Shown here piece by piece: positions 1-11,300 of a DNA stretch of 64,000 nucleotides (its first letter is position 1; each line of letters begins with the position of its first letter). The DNA comes from Acipenser ruthenus (lineage: Eukaryota > Chordata > Actinopteri > Acipenseriformes > Acipenseridae), in NCBI RefSeq assembly GCF_902713425.1, contig NC_081198.1, positions 20,443,188-20,507,187 on the forward strand, in the 5' to 3' direction. The translations under genes were made by a program, and so were the position numbers. The notes beneath the pieces were generated by a model. The model was not told where the DNA came from. It worked only from the letters and a program-made list of their open reading frames with translations, and searched no databases.

Positions 1-406
1 CACCAAAAACAAAACATAAACTGGCGGAGTGCGTCTTACAAATAGTCATGCCAAGCTGCTATGCTGTGCAAGGTGCCTTGGGTAACTACAACTGTGCCTC
101 GCTGGCTGGCTGGCTTGCTAAGAAGGTCCTGGCATAGGGACATGTTCCACCACACTTGTCTGGTTAGCTGCATGCTCCCAGGGAACAACCTGCTGCTGTC
201 TACATCATCACCACATGTGAATAAAAGAAAGAAAGACAGCAAGAAAGAAAGAGAGAAAGAAAGAGAGAAAGAGAGAAAGAAAGAGAGAAAGAAAGAAAGA
301 AAGATAGAAAGAAAAAAAAAGAAGTAAAACGGCGGGAAAACTTGCATCAACACTGGCACTCTCCCTCCAGCAGGGGTAGACAAAATGCTCACAGGAGAGA
401 TCCAGA

Positions 407-422
407 TCTGACTTTGACCAAC
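407..422 (-). promoter_or_regulatory. snRNA 3' box-like element of U2 copy 1
   Basis: On the sense strand this reads GTTGGTCAAAGTCAGA, one mismatch from the vertebrate snRNA 3'-box consensus GTTT-N(0-3)-AAA-R-NN-AGA. It directs Integrator-dependent 3' processing of snRNA precursors (known). The same motif sits at the same distance downstream of the other U2 copies, including truncated ones. Confidence 0.7.
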
Positions 423-433
423 GTTAGAGAAAG

Positions 434-621
434 GTGTGCACCGTTCCCGGAGGTACTGCAATACCGGGCCGATGCGTGGAGTGGACGGAGCAAGCCCCTG
501 TTCCATCTCCCGATTCCAAAAATCAATTTAATATATGGTCCCCTGATAGGGGACGTATCAGATATTAAACTGATAAGAACAGATACTACACTTGATCTTA
601 GCCAAAAGGCCGAGAAGCGAT
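434..621 (-). ncRNA. RNU2: U2 snRNA, copy 1 (consensus sequence)
   Basis: U2 is the spliceosomal snRNA that pairs with the intron branch point in the nucleus. Read on the minus strand it begins ATCGCTTCTCGGCC and contains the branch-point recognition hexamer GTAGTA at nt 33-38, the stem IIa region, an Sm-type AT-rich site and the 3' stem ending near ACGGTGCA. Length is about 188 nt, the normal size for vertebrate U2. A 3'-box-like motif lies 11-27 nt downstream and a PSE-like box about 45-65 nt upstream, so this looks like a functional RNA polymerase II snRNA gene. Copies 5, 6, 8, 11, 12, 15, 16 and 22 appear identical to it in the coding part. The exact 3' end is uncertain by 2-3 nt. Confidence 0.97.
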
Positions 622-664
622 GGCGACTTGGCCCTTGCCCGGGGCCCCCCAGCCCGGACGGCAC

Positions 665-686
665 AGGGGGATTCAAAGGTGGGTGC
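665..686 (-). promoter_or_regulatory. PSE-like promoter box of U2 copy 1
   Basis: At about -45 to -65 from the U2 start, the sense strand contains GCACCCACCTTTGAAT, which resembles the vertebrate proximal sequence element bound by SNAPc (CACC core followed by an A-rich half). No TATA box follows, as expected for a Pol II snRNA promoter. It is conserved upstream of every full-length U2 copy and missing at every Keno-truncated copy. The assignment rests on position and partial consensus only. Confidence 0.5.
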
Positions 687-875
687 AAAATTCCAAGCAC
701 AAGCAGACCCCCAAAAAACAGGCTGCTGCTTCCAGAGGGGAAATGTGCAATTTAAGCAGGAGGAAACAAAACAAAGCAATAACACACACATAACACCAAA
801 AACAAAACATAAACTGGCAGAGTGCGTCTTACAAATAGTCATGCCAAGCTGCTATGCTGTGCAAGGTGCCTTGGG

Positions 876-890
876 TAACTACAACTGTGC
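876..890. promoter_or_regulatory. Possible ZNF143/SPH-like motif in the distal promoter region
   Basis: The plus strand has TAACTACAACT about 255-265 bp upstream of the U2 start, sharing the ACTACAA half of the SPH/Staf (ZNF143) site often found in snRNA distal elements. The TCCCA half is absent, and no clear octamer (ATGCAAAT) was found nearby. Tentative. Confidence 0.25.
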
Positions 891-1223
891 CTCGCTGGCT
901 GGCTGGCTTGCTAAGAAGGTCCTGGCATAGGGACATGTTCCACCACACTTGTCTGGTTAGCTGCATGCTCCCAGGAAACAACCTGCTGCTGTCTACATCA
1001 TCACCACATGTGAATAAAAGAAAGAAAGACAGCAAGAAAGAAAGAGAGAAAGAAAGAGAGAAAGAGAGAAAGAAAGAGAGAAAGAAAGAAAGAGAGAAAG
1101 AAAAAAAAAAGAAGTAAAACGGCGGGAAAACTTGCATCAACACTGGCACTCTCCCTCCAGCAGGGGTAGACAAAATGCTCACAGGAGAGATCCAGATCTG
1201 ACTTTGACCAACGTTAGAGAAAG

Positions 1224-1411
1224 GTGTGCACCGTTCCCGGAGGTACTGCAATACCGGGCTGATGCGTGGAGTGGACGGAGCAAGCCCCTGTTCCATCTCC
1301 CGATTCCAAAAATCAATTTAATATATGGTCCCCTGATAGGGGACGTATCAGATATTAAACTGATAAGAACAGATACTACACTTGATCTTAGCCAAAAGGC
1401 CGAGAAGCGAT
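1224..1411 (-). ncRNA. RNU2: U2 snRNA, copy 2
   Basis: Full-length, 188 nt. Differs from the consensus by one G-to-A change (sense) in the 3' stem region (plus strand gggctgat at 1257-1264). Promoter box and 3' box are present, so it is probably functional. Confidence 0.95.
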
Positions 1412-2025
1412 GGCGACTTGGCCCTTGCCCGGGGCCCCCCAGCCCGGACGGCACAGGGGGATTCAAAGGTGGGTGCAAAATTTCAAGCACAAGCAGACCC
1501 CCAAAAAACGGGCTGCTGCTTCCAGAGGGGAAATGTGCAATTTAAGCAGGAGAAAACAAAACAAAGCAAAAACACACACATAACACCAAAAACAAAACAT
1601 AAACTGGCGGAGTGCGTCTTACAAATAGTCATGCCAAGCTGCTATGCTGTGCAAGGTGCCTTGGGTAACTACAACTGTGCCTCGCTGGCTGGCTGGCTAA
1701 GAAGGACCTGGCATAGGGACATGTTCCAGCACACTTGTCTGGTTAGCTGCATGCTCCCAGGAAACAACCTGCTGCTGTCTACATCATCACCTCATGTGAA
1801 TAAAAGAAAGAAAGACAGCAAGAAAGAAAGAGAGAAAGAAAGAGAGAAAGAGAGAAAGAAAGAGAGAAAGAAAGAAAGAGAGAAAGAAAGAAAGAGAGAA
1901 AGAAAAAAAAAAGAAGTAAAACGGCGGGAAAACTTGCATCAACACTGGCACTCTCCCTCCAGCAGGGGTAGACAAAATGCTCACAGGAGAGATCCAGATC
2001 TGACTTTGACCAACGTTAGAGAAAG

Positions 2026-2213
2026 GTGTGCACCGTTCCCGGAGGTACTGCAATACCGGGCCGATGCGTGGAGTGGACGGAGCAAGCCCCTGTTCCATCT
2101 CCCGATTCCAAAAATCAATTTAATATATGGTCCCCTGATAGGGGACGTATCAGATATTAAACTGATGAGAACAGATACTACACTTGATCTTAGCTAAAAG
2201 GCCGAGAAGCGAT
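2026..2213 (-). ncRNA. RNU2: U2 snRNA, copy 3 (two substitutions in the 5' half)
   Basis: Full-length, with two sense-strand substitutions: G19A in the conserved 5' stem-loop and T47C just past the branch-point recognition region. The spacer upstream of this gene is ordinary, but the spacer downstream (1690-1730) carries the variant spelling otherwise seen next to Keno 5' ends (GGACC for GGTCC and one GGCT repeat fewer). Function could be reduced; flanking boxes are intact. Confidence 0.92.
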
Positions 2214-2800
2214 GGCGACTTGGCCCTTGCCCGGGGCCCCCCAGCCCGGACGGCACAGGGGGATTCAAAGGTGGGTGCAAAATTTCAAGCACAAGCAGAC
2301 CCCCAAAAAACGGGCTGCTGCTTCCAGAGGGGAAATGTGCAATTTAAGCAGGAGGAAACAAAACAAAGCAAAAACACACACATAACACCAAAAACAAAAC
2401 ATAAACTGGCGGAGTGCGTCTTACAAATAGTCATGCCAAGCTGCTATGCTGTGCAAGGTGCCTTGGGTAACTACAACTGTGCCTCGCTGGCTGGCTGGCT
2501 TGCTAAGAAGGTCCTGGCATAGGGACATGTTCCACCACACTTGTCTGGTTAGCTGCATGCTCCCAGGAAACAACCTGCTGCTGTCTACATCATCACCACA
2601 TGTGAATAAAAGAAAGAAAGACAGCAAGAAAGAAAGAGAGAAAGAAAGAGAGAAAGAGAGAAAGAAAGAAAGAGAAAGAAAAAAAAAGAAGTAAAACGGC
2701 GGGAAAACTTGCATCAACACTGGCACTCTCCCTCCAGCAGGGGTAGACAAAATGCTAACAGGAGAGATCCAGATCTGACTTTGACCAACGTTAGAGAAAG

Positions 2801-2988
2801 GTGTGCACCGTTCCCAGAGGTACTGCAATACCGGGCCGATGCGTGGAGTGGACGGAGCAAGCCCCTGTTCCATCTCCCGATTCCAAAAATCAATTTAATA
2901 TATGGTCCCCTGATAGGGGACGTATCAGATATTAAACTGATAAGAACAGATACTACACTTGATCTTAGCCAAAAGGCCGAGAAGCGAT
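2801..2988 (-). ncRNA. RNU2: U2 snRNA, copy 4
   Basis: Full-length; one C-to-T change (sense) in the 3' stem at plus strand cccagagg. It would turn a G-C pair into a G-U wobble in stem IV, so it is likely tolerated. The same variant is in copy 7. Confidence 0.95.
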
Positions 2989-3592
2989 GGCGACTTGGCC
3001 CTTGCCCGGGGCCCCCCAGCCCGGACGGCACAGGGGGATTCAAAGGTGGGTGCAAAATTTCAAGCACAAGCAGACCCCCAAAAAAAATGGGCTGCTGCTT
3101 CCAGAGGGGAAATGTGCAATTTAAGCAGGAGAAAACAAAACAAAGCAAAAACACACACATAACACCAAAAACAAAACATAAACTGGCGGAGTGCGTCTTA
3201 CAAATAGTCATGCCAAGCTGCTATGCTGTGCAAGGTGCCTTGGGTAACTACAACTGTGCCTCGCTGGCTGGCTGGCTTGCTAAGAAGGTCCTGGCATAGG
3301 GACATGTTCCACCACACTTGTCTGGTTAGCTGCATGCTCCCAGGAAACAACCTGCTGCTGTCTACATCATCACCACATGTGAATAAAAGAAAGAAAGACA
3401 GCAAGAAAGAAAGAGAGAAAGAAAGAGAGAAAGAGAGAAAGAAAGAGAGAAAGAAAGAAAGAGAGAAAGAAAAAAAAAAGAAGTAAAACGGCGGGAAAAC
3501 TTGCATCAACACTGGCACTCTCCCTCCAGCAGGGGTAGACAAAATGCTCACAGGAGAGATCCAGATCTGACTTTGACCAACGTTAGAGAAAG

Positions 3593-3780
3593 GTGTGCAC
3601 CGTTCCCGGAGGTACTGCAATACCGGGCCGATGCGTGGAGTGGACGGAGCAAGCCCCTGTTCCATCTCCCGATTCCAAAAATCAATTTAATATATGGTCC
3701 CCTGATAGGGGACGTATCAGATATTAAACTGATAAGAACAGATACTACACTTGATCTTAGCCAAAAGGCCGAGAAGCGAT
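3593..3780 (-). ncRNA. RNU2: U2 snRNA, copy 5 (consensus)
   Basis: Full-length and identical to copy 1 in the coding part by eye. Its upstream spacer shares the copy 1/copy 8 variants (caggctgc, caataaca, ggcagagt), marking a higher-order repeat family. Confidence 0.96.
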
Positions 3781-4380
3781 GGCGACTTGGCCCTTGCCCG
3801 GGGCCCCCCAGCCCGGACGGCACAGGGGGATTCAAAGGTGGGTGCAAAATTCCAAGCACAAGCAGACCCCCAAAAAACAGGCTGCTGCTTCCAGAGGGGA
3901 AATGTGCAATTTAAGCAGGAGGAAACAAAACAAAGCAATAACACACACATAACACCAAAAACAAAACATAAACTGGCAGAGTGCGTCTTACAAATAGTCA
4001 TGCCAAGCTGCTATGCTGTGCAAGGTGCCTTGGGTAACTACAACTGTGCCTCGCTGGCTGGCTGGCTTGCTAAGAAGGTCCTGGCATAGGGACATGTTCC
4101 ACCACACTTGTCTGGTTAGCTGCATGCTCCCAGGAAACAACCTGCTGCTGTCTACATCATCACCACATGTGAATAAAAGAAAGAAAGACAGCAAGAAAGA
4201 AAGAGAGAAAGAAAGAGAGAAAGAGAGAAAGAAAGAGAGAAAGAAAGAAAGAGAGAAAGAAAAAAAAGAAGTAAAACGGCGGGAAAACTTGCATCAACAC
4301 TGGCACTCTCCCTCCAGCAGGGGTAGACAAAATGCTCACAGGAGAGATCCAGATCTGACTTTGACCAACGTTAGAGAAAG

Positions 4381-4568
4381 GTGTGCACCGTTCCCGGAGG
4401 TACTGCAATACCGGGCCGATGCGTGGAGTGGACGGAGCAAGCCCCTGTTCCATCTCCCGATTCCAAAAATCAATTTAATATATGGTCCCCTGATAGGGGA
4501 CGTATCAGATATTAAACTGATAAGAACAGATACTACACTTGATCTTAGCCAAAAGGCCGAGAAGCGAT
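4381..4568 (-). ncRNA. RNU2: U2 snRNA, copy 6 (consensus)
   Basis: Full-length consensus sequence with intact flanking boxes. The only difference noted is in the upstream spacer (agaggtgaaatg in place of agaggggaaatg). Confidence 0.96.
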
Positions 4569-5171
4569 GGCGACTTGGCCCTTGCCCGGGGCCCCCCAGC
4601 CCGGACGGCACAGGGGGATTCAAAGGTGGGTGCAAAATTCCAAGCACAAGCAGACCCCCAAAAAACGGGCTGCTGCTTCCAGAGGTGAAATGTGCAATTT
4701 AAGCAGGAGAAAACAAAACAAAGCAAAAACACACACATAACACCAAAAACAAAACATAAACTGGCGGAGTGCGTCTTACAAATAGTCATGCCAAGCTGCT
4801 ATGCTGTGCAAGGTGCCTTGGGTAACTACAACTGTGCCTCGCTGGCTGGCTGGCTTGCTAAGAAGGTCCTGGCATAGGGACATGTTCCACCACACTTGTC
4901 TGGTTAGCTGCATGCTCCCAGGAAACAACCTGCTGCTGTCTACATCATCACCACATGTGAATAAAAGAAAGAAAGACAGCAAGAAAGAAAGAGAGAAAGA
5001 AAGAGAGAAAGAGAGAAAGAAAGAGAGAAAGAAAGAAAGAGAGAAAGAAAGAAAAAAAGAAGTAAAACGGCGGGAAAACTTGCATCAACACTGGCACTCT
5101 CCCTCCAGCAGGGGTAGACAAAATGCTCACAGGAGAGATCCAGATCTGACTTTGACCAACGTTAGAGAAAG

Positions 5172-5359
5172 GTGTGCACCGTTCCCAGAGGTACTGCAAT
5201 ACCGGGCCGATGCGTGGAGTGGACGGAGCAAGCCCCTGTTCCATCTCCCGATTCCAAAAATCAATTTAATATATGGTCCCCTGATAGGGGACGTATCAGA
5301 TATTAAACTGATAAGAACAGATACTACACTTGATCTTAGACAAAAGGCCGAGAAGCGAT
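5172..5359 (-). ncRNA. RNU2: U2 snRNA, copy 7
   Basis: Full-length with two substitutions: the stem IV C-to-T change shared with copy 4, and G20T in the conserved 5' region (plus strand cttagacaaaa). G20 is next to the branch-point pairing region, so function is uncertain. Confidence 0.93.
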
Positions 5360-5964
5360 GGCGACTTGGCCCTTGCCCGGGGCCCCCCAGCCCGGACGGC
5401 ACAGGGGGATTCAAAGGTGGGTGCAAAATTCCAAGCACAAGCAGACCCCCAAAAAACGGGCTGCTGCTTCCAGAGGGGAAATGTGCAATTTAAGCAGGAG
5501 GAAACAAAACAAATCAAAAACACACACATAACACCAAAAACAAAACATAAACTGGCGGAGTGCGTCTTACAAATAGTCATGCCAAGCTGCTATGCTGTGC
5601 AAGGTGCCTTGGGTAACTACAACTGTGCCTCGCTGGCTGGCTGGCTTGCTAAGAAGGTCCTGGCATAGGGACATGTTCCACCACACTTGTCTGGTTAGCT
5701 GCATGCTCCCAGGGAACAACCTGCTGCTGTCTACATCATCACCACATGTGAATAAAAGAAAGAAAGACAGCAAGAAAGAAAGAGAGAAAGAAAGAGAGAA
5801 AGAGAGAAAGAAAGAGAGAAAGAAAGAAAGAAAGATAGAAAGAAAAAAAAAGAAGTAAAACGGCGGGAAAACTTGCATCAACACTGGCACTCTCCCTCCA
5901 GCAGGGGTAGACAAAATGCTCACAGGAGAGATCCAGATCTGACTTTGACCAACGTTAGAGAAAG

Positions 5965-6152
5965 GTGTGCACCGTTCCCGGAGGTACTGCAATACCGGGC
6001 CGATGCGTGGAGTGGACGGAGCAAGCCCCTGTTCCATCTCCCGATTCCAAAAATCAATTTAATATATGGTCCCCTGATAGGGGACGTATCAGATATTAAA
6101 CTGATAAGAACAGATACTACACTTGATCTTAGCCAAAAGGCCGAGAAGCGAT
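5965..6152 (-). ncRNA. RNU2: U2 snRNA, copy 8 (consensus)
   Basis: Full-length consensus copy. The whole unit, including a microsatellite variant with an AGATAG interruption near 5833, matches unit 1, showing recent duplication of the block. Confidence 0.96.
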
Positions 6153-6753
6153 GGCGACTTGGCCCTTGCCCGGGGCCCCCCAGCCCGGACGGCACAGGGG
6201 GATTCAAAGGTGGGTGCAAAATTCCAAGCACAAGCAGACCCCCAAAAAACAGGCTGCTGCTTCCAGAGGGGAAATGTGCAATTTAAGCAGGAGGAAACAA
6301 AACAAAGCAATAACACACACATAACACCAAAAACAAAACATAAACTGGCAGAGTGCGTCTTACAAATAGTCATGCCAAGCTGCTATGCTGTGCAAGGTGC
6401 CTTGGGTAACTACAACTGTGCCTCGCTGGCTGGCTGGCTTGCTAAGAAGGTCCTGGCATAGGGACATGTTCCACCACACTTGTCTGGTTAGCTGCATGCT
6501 CCCAGGAAACAACCTGCTGCTGTCTACATCATCACCACATGTGAATAAAAGAAAGAAAGACAGCAAGAAAGAAAGAGAGAAAGAAAGAGAGAAAGAGAGA
6601 AAGAAAGAGAGAAAGAAAGAAAGAGAGAAAGAAAAAAAAAGAAGTAAAACGGCGGGAAAACTTGCATCAACACTGGCACTCTCCCTCCAGCAGGGGTAGA
6701 CAAAATGCTCACAGGAGAGATCCAGATCTGACTTTGACCAACGTTAGAGATAG

Positions 6754-6941
6754 GTGTGCACCGTTCCCGGAGGTACTGCAATACCGGGCCGATGCGTGGA
6801 GTGGACGGAGCAAGCCCCTGTTCCATCTCCCGATTCCAAAAATCAATTTAATATATGGTCCCCTGATAGGGGACGTATCAGATATTAAACTGATAAGAAC
6901 AGGTACTACACTTGATCTTAGCCAAAAGGCCGAGAAGCGAT
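6754..6941 (-). ncRNA. RNU2: U2 snRNA, copy 9
   Basis: Full-length with one T39C change directly after the GTAGTA hexamer (plus strand acaggtactac), and one change just outside the 3' end (gagataggtg). The 3' box and promoter box are present. Confidence 0.94.
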
Positions 6942-7527
6942 GGCGACTTGGCCCTTGCCCGGGGCCCCCCAGCCCGGACGGCACAGGGGGATTCAAAGGT
7001 GGGTGCAAAATTCCAAGCACAAGCAGACCCCCAAAAAACGGGCTGCTGCTTCCAGAGGGGAAATGTGCAATTTAAGCAGGAGGAAACAAAACAAAGCAAA
7101 AACACACACATAACACCAAAAACAAAACATAAACTGGCGGAGTGCGTCTTACAAATAGTCATGCCAAGCTGCTATGCTGTGCAAGGTGCCTTGGGTAACT
7201 ACAACTGTGCCTCGCTGGCTGGTTGGCTTGCTAAGAAGGTCCTGGCATAGGGACATGTTCCACCACACTTGTCTGGTTAGCTGCATGCTCCCAGGAAACA
7301 ACCTGCTGCTGTCTACATCATCACCACATGTGAATAAAAGAAAGAAAGACAGCAAGAAAGAAAGAGAGAAAGAAAGAGAGAAAGAGAGAAAGAAAGAGAG
7401 AAAGAAAAAAAAAAGAAGTAAAACGGCGGGAAAACTTGCATCAACACTGGCACTCTCCCTCCAGCAGGGGTAGACAAAATGCTCACAGGAGAGATCCAGA
7501 TCTGACTTTGACCAACGTTAGAGAAAG

Positions 7528-7680
7528 GTGTGCACCGTTCCCGGAGGTACTGCAATACCGGGCCGATGCGTGGAGTGGACGGAGCAAGCCCCTGTTCCAT
7601 CTCCCGATTCCAAAAATCAATTTAATATATGGTCCCCTGATAGGGGACGTATCAGATATTAAACTGATAAGAACAGATAC
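7528..7680 (-). pseudogene. RNU2: U2 snRNA copy 10, cut at nt 36 by Keno K1
   Basis: Retains U2 nt 36-188 (153 bp, consensus) and ends exactly where K1 begins. Nucleotides 1-35 and the promoter are gone, so it cannot be expressed as U2. The break falls between the two GTA halves of the branch-point recognition hexamer. This is the simplest LINE-target junction in the window. Confidence 0.95.
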
Positions 7681-8203
7681 TCTTTTATTGAGATTTTACA
7701 TTTTTTACATTTACACCCATTCGTTTTTTTCATTCATTTTACATTTCTTTTAAAGATGACATTCATGCATACAGACATACATTTTGTTTTAAAAGCATTT
7801 AAAATACATTTAAAAACACCAAGACAATTGTGCTTTGTACATGGTTAAAACAGACACAGATTAAAATCAACATGAAAAAAACCTGTGCTGCTTTAAAAGT
7901 GACTGGAAAAAAAGAACCATCTATAAAAAACCAGTGTTTGTGAGGGCCGGGGAGTGCTCTCTAAAAAAGTTCAAAAGTGAACATAAAACTAGATCTAAAA
8001 CAGGGACAGGGGAAAAGGGACAGTGTATAGAACAGTGAGTTAAAATTCTAAAATTTTAAAACACTTAAAATGTAACTTTTAATAGTTTACATTAAAAATC
8101 TTAAAGATACATAAAACAAAACAAAACAAAATCAAATAAAACATTCAACGTAAATCAAATAAAAGTCCATAAAACTGAAACAAAAAGACTACATAAAACC
8201 AGG

Positions 8204-8308
8204 GCACCGTTGAAAAAACGGTCATGCCAGCTAAAAAGGGCGGAATGCTGGCATGACAAAATAAATAAAAGGCTTAGCGGTGCCCCGTAGTCCCGCTCCT
8301 AGGAGCTA
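8204..8308 (-). other. Keno 3' UTR inverted repeats just after the ORF2 stop (K1)
   Basis: Three potential hairpins are packed here: ACCGTT/AACGGT around a 5-nt loop (8206-8222), a perfect 11-bp stem GTCATGCCAGC/GCTGGCATGAC around 15 nt (8221-8257), and the palindrome GCTCCTAGGAGC (8295-8306). The first two share two bases, so they may be alternatives. All seven Keno copies keep them; in K5 and K7 the first loop is 4 nt with the stem unchanged. Some LINE reverse transcriptases bind 3' UTR hairpins (known for eel UnaL2 and others); that role here is inference. Confidence 0.6.
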
Positions 8309-8327
8309 GCGGTTCCAGTTTTTTCCT

Positions 8328-11300
8328 TTATTCCATCTTCACGTCCTGAAGTCCGGCGATCCTCCACTCCGCGCAGGCCTTGTCCTTCCCGAGGGTCCGG
8401 ATGTCCAGAATTACAAAGTCCTTGATAAGAGTTTGTGCCCTTCTGGTCGTGGTGATAGTGTCTAGCTCCTGCTTGTGATAGACACAGACGTTACGGCCTT
8501 CCCACAGGATCTGCTTGACAACATTGATGACACGCCAAACGCACTTAGCTGTGCTGGTATCGATTCCTCCCGCAGGCCCATAGAGCACAGTCTCAGCGGT
8601 CATCTTGGCCGTGTCAGCAAACCTGTTTAGGAAGACAGAGACAGAGAGCCAGACACTGCCAGCCACATCACACTCCCAGAAGATATGGGCTGGTGTTTCT
8701 CTCTTGCGGCACTTTGCATAGGGGCATGTTTCTACTTGGGCTAGTCCCCTCCTGAACATGAACGCTCGAGTGGGGAGTGCACTGTGGACGGTGTTCCATG
8801 CTATATCCTTCTGGACATTACTGAGGCAGCTGTGAGACACATTCTCCCAGATTTTTTGGCTTTGGGTGAGGGAGAAAGTAGCTACTTTTTCAATTTCCTG
8901 GGAACCGGCAAGATATTTAGTTACAGCCTTGTATTCCCAGGAGGCCAATTTTGCTTTATCTAAGCCCAATTTATATATAGTGTCCCTTAAGGTTCTATAA
9001 TACAATGGGGGGTCCCAGGAGTACGGCACGGTGTTATCAATAGTGCAGAGGCCCAAGGCCCTGAGACAGGTGGCAAAATAGAAACGATTCATGTAACATA
9101 CCTTCCTGTCCAGGGCCTGGATGTTCTTGATAGTTTGCGTGAGCCCCTGCACTCGGGTGAGCTGCACAACGTCCGGGACCCCCTTACCTCCCTTCTTGTC
9201 GGCTTTACTCAGGGTGGCTCGCTTTACCCTCTCCATCTTGCTGCCCTAGATAAAGCGGTGGATAATGCGGTCCACCACTTTTTTGGTGGTCCTGTCTGGG
9301 GGAAAGATTTTTCCTACATAAGAGAGGATGGGGAACAGTATAGACTTGGTTATTAATACTCTACCCGTCATTGTTAAGGATCTTGTGCTCCATCCGCCAA
9401 TCTTTTTACGGACCTGGTTAATGGCCGCCGTCCAGCTCTGGGCCCCCGAGCTATTGTTCTCGAAAATGAGGCCCAGAATCTTGATTTTGTCCTTTTTGAC
9501 AGGGTACATGTCCGACAGTTCCCTATCTACCTGCCAATTTTTAGACACGTAGACTTCGCTCTTGGACTTATTAATCACTGCCCCGGTCGCCGTGCAGTAC
9601 TTCTCAAGGATATTACTAATCCGAGGTACCGACGATGTGTTGGTGCAAATGAGTGACACATCGTCCATATATGCTGTTGTTTTGACCTGGACCCTGTTGG
9701 ATCCAGGCAGCTGGAAACCAGTTATATTGGTATCCCTACGAATTGCCTGCAGGAGGGGTTCAATGCACACGACATATAGCAGTGGGGATAGTGGGCAACC
9801 CTGTCTGACCCCTGACTGGATAGATATTTTACCAGTCAGGTGCCTGTTCACCAAGACTCGGGTACTAATGTTTGTATATATGGTTTTAACCCACTCCCTA
9901 AGTCCAGGAGCGAATTTCATCTGGTCCATCACTTTGTACATATATTCATGGCTTACCCTATCGAACGCCTTCTCCTGGTCAAGGTTGAACAGGCAGAGGG
10001 GATGGTTCCGTTCTCTAGAATAAGCCAGAATGTCCCTTGTTAACATTAAAATATCCGTGATGGACCTCCCTGGGACGCCACAAGCCTGGTCGGGGCCAAT
10101 GACCAAAGGGAGGTGTACTTGTAGCCGGAGCATCAGAGCTTTGGCTAGTATCTTGTAATCCACGCAAAGGAGGCTGATTGGGCGCCAATTCCGTAGATCT
10201 TTAACTTCCCCTTTCTTATGAAGGAGAGTAATTACACTCTCCCGCATAGAAGGGCCCAACCGCTTCTCCCTGTAGACCGCTCTGTAGACCTCCGCTAAAT
10301 GGACTTTTAGCATGTCCCAAAAAAGATGGTAATACTCACCCGGGATGCCATCTGGACCTGGCGTCTTACCGGTGTTCATGGTCTTAACCGCCTGGGTGAG
10401 CTCCTCCAGCGTGAGTTCTGGGTCCTTCTCCTCCTCCTCGTCGTCCCGCACTGAGTCAGGCTCCAACTGGCTCAGGAACCACTCTATCAGGGTGTCATCT
10501 GTAGCTTTGATGTTATATAGGTCCCTATAGAAGTTCTCTACCACTTTTTTCACTCCCTCACTATCCTCTACTATCCTCCCCCTGCTGTCGAGCATGGAGG
10601 ACATCAAGTGCCGCTTCTCCCTCGTTTTCTGGAAGAAGAAGCGAGTACACTTTTCGTCTTCCTCCATTTTTTGCACTTTTGCATTGTGCATGACCTTTCG
10701 TTATTCCTCCCTACAAAGCACTGAAAGATCTAGCTTGGTCTGGGCTATCTCGTCGCTTACAGGGAACCCCCGAAGCTGAAGCAGGCTCAGATGCTGGAGG
10801 GCAGCATTCAGGTGTTTATATTTGGCCCTCCTTTCTTTTGCTTTCCTCTTGCCTGCTGCTATGAAATAACCCTTAGTTCTGATTTTGACCATCTCCCACC
10901 ACTCTATAGGGGAGTTGAATAGGTCACGCAAAGTGGTCCACTCAACAAGCCTGCTCTTATAGGCTGCAGCTATGGAGGGGTCATCGAGTAAGGAGGTGTT
11001 TAATTTCCAAACCCCTGACCCCATCTGGGAGGTCTGAGGGACCTGCAATGTTACCAGAGAAGAAGACGGCCTGGGTGTCTACTGCCGTCTTCGTAAGGGA
11101 GCTGGTATGCAGGACGAGATCTATACGGGAGAAGGAGGTCCCAGATGAGCTCACCCAGGTAAAGGGAGGCACCAGGTCCTTACCTGCATCACACAGGGAG
11201 AAATCAGATATTACGGAGGACAAAACTCTACTAGAGCGGTCGTTGCGTGGCCTGCTCCGGTCTACGTCCCTCAGAGCACAATTGAAGTCACCTGACACGA

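Larger units (their letters stand above)
1..7680 (-). repeat. U2 snRNA tandem array, block A (10 units)
   Basis: Ten head-to-tail units of about 775-802 bp. Each has one U2 gene read on the minus strand, an upstream PSE-like box, spacer, and downstream of the gene a GAAA/GA-rich microsatellite (TTTC/TC on the sense strand). Microsatellites lie near 225-324, 1018-1114, 1802-1916, 2608-2691, 3386-3482, 4176-4270, 4964-5061, 5755-5854, 6547-6642 and 7337-7417; their length differences account for most of the unit-length variation. Units are nearly identical, as expected for concerted evolution. The spacers hold no recognisable gene. Human RNU2 units also carry a CT microsatellite (known). Open frames across U2 and the microsatellite are chance products of the repeat. 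Confidence 0.95.

Noticed and set aside
831-871. Octamer (ATGCAAAT) in the distal U2 promoter
   Set aside because: Only weak partial matches such as atgccaag are present; not supported.
1-7680. CRISPR-like array (regular repeats)
   Set aside because: The repeat unit is about 790 bp with a U2 gene inside; the genome is clearly eukaryotic.
1-7760. Many 60-270-codon open frames on both strands over U2 units, including Lys/Glu/Arg-rich products
   Set aside because: They lie over the U2 RNA gene and GAAA microsatellite, recur once per unit, and have no domain; they are by-products of repeats.
9246-10691. Separate reverse transcriptase gene of a domesticated type
   Set aside because: It is the middle of the K1 ORF2 between two nonsense codons, with the same sequence as the full ORF2 of other copies.
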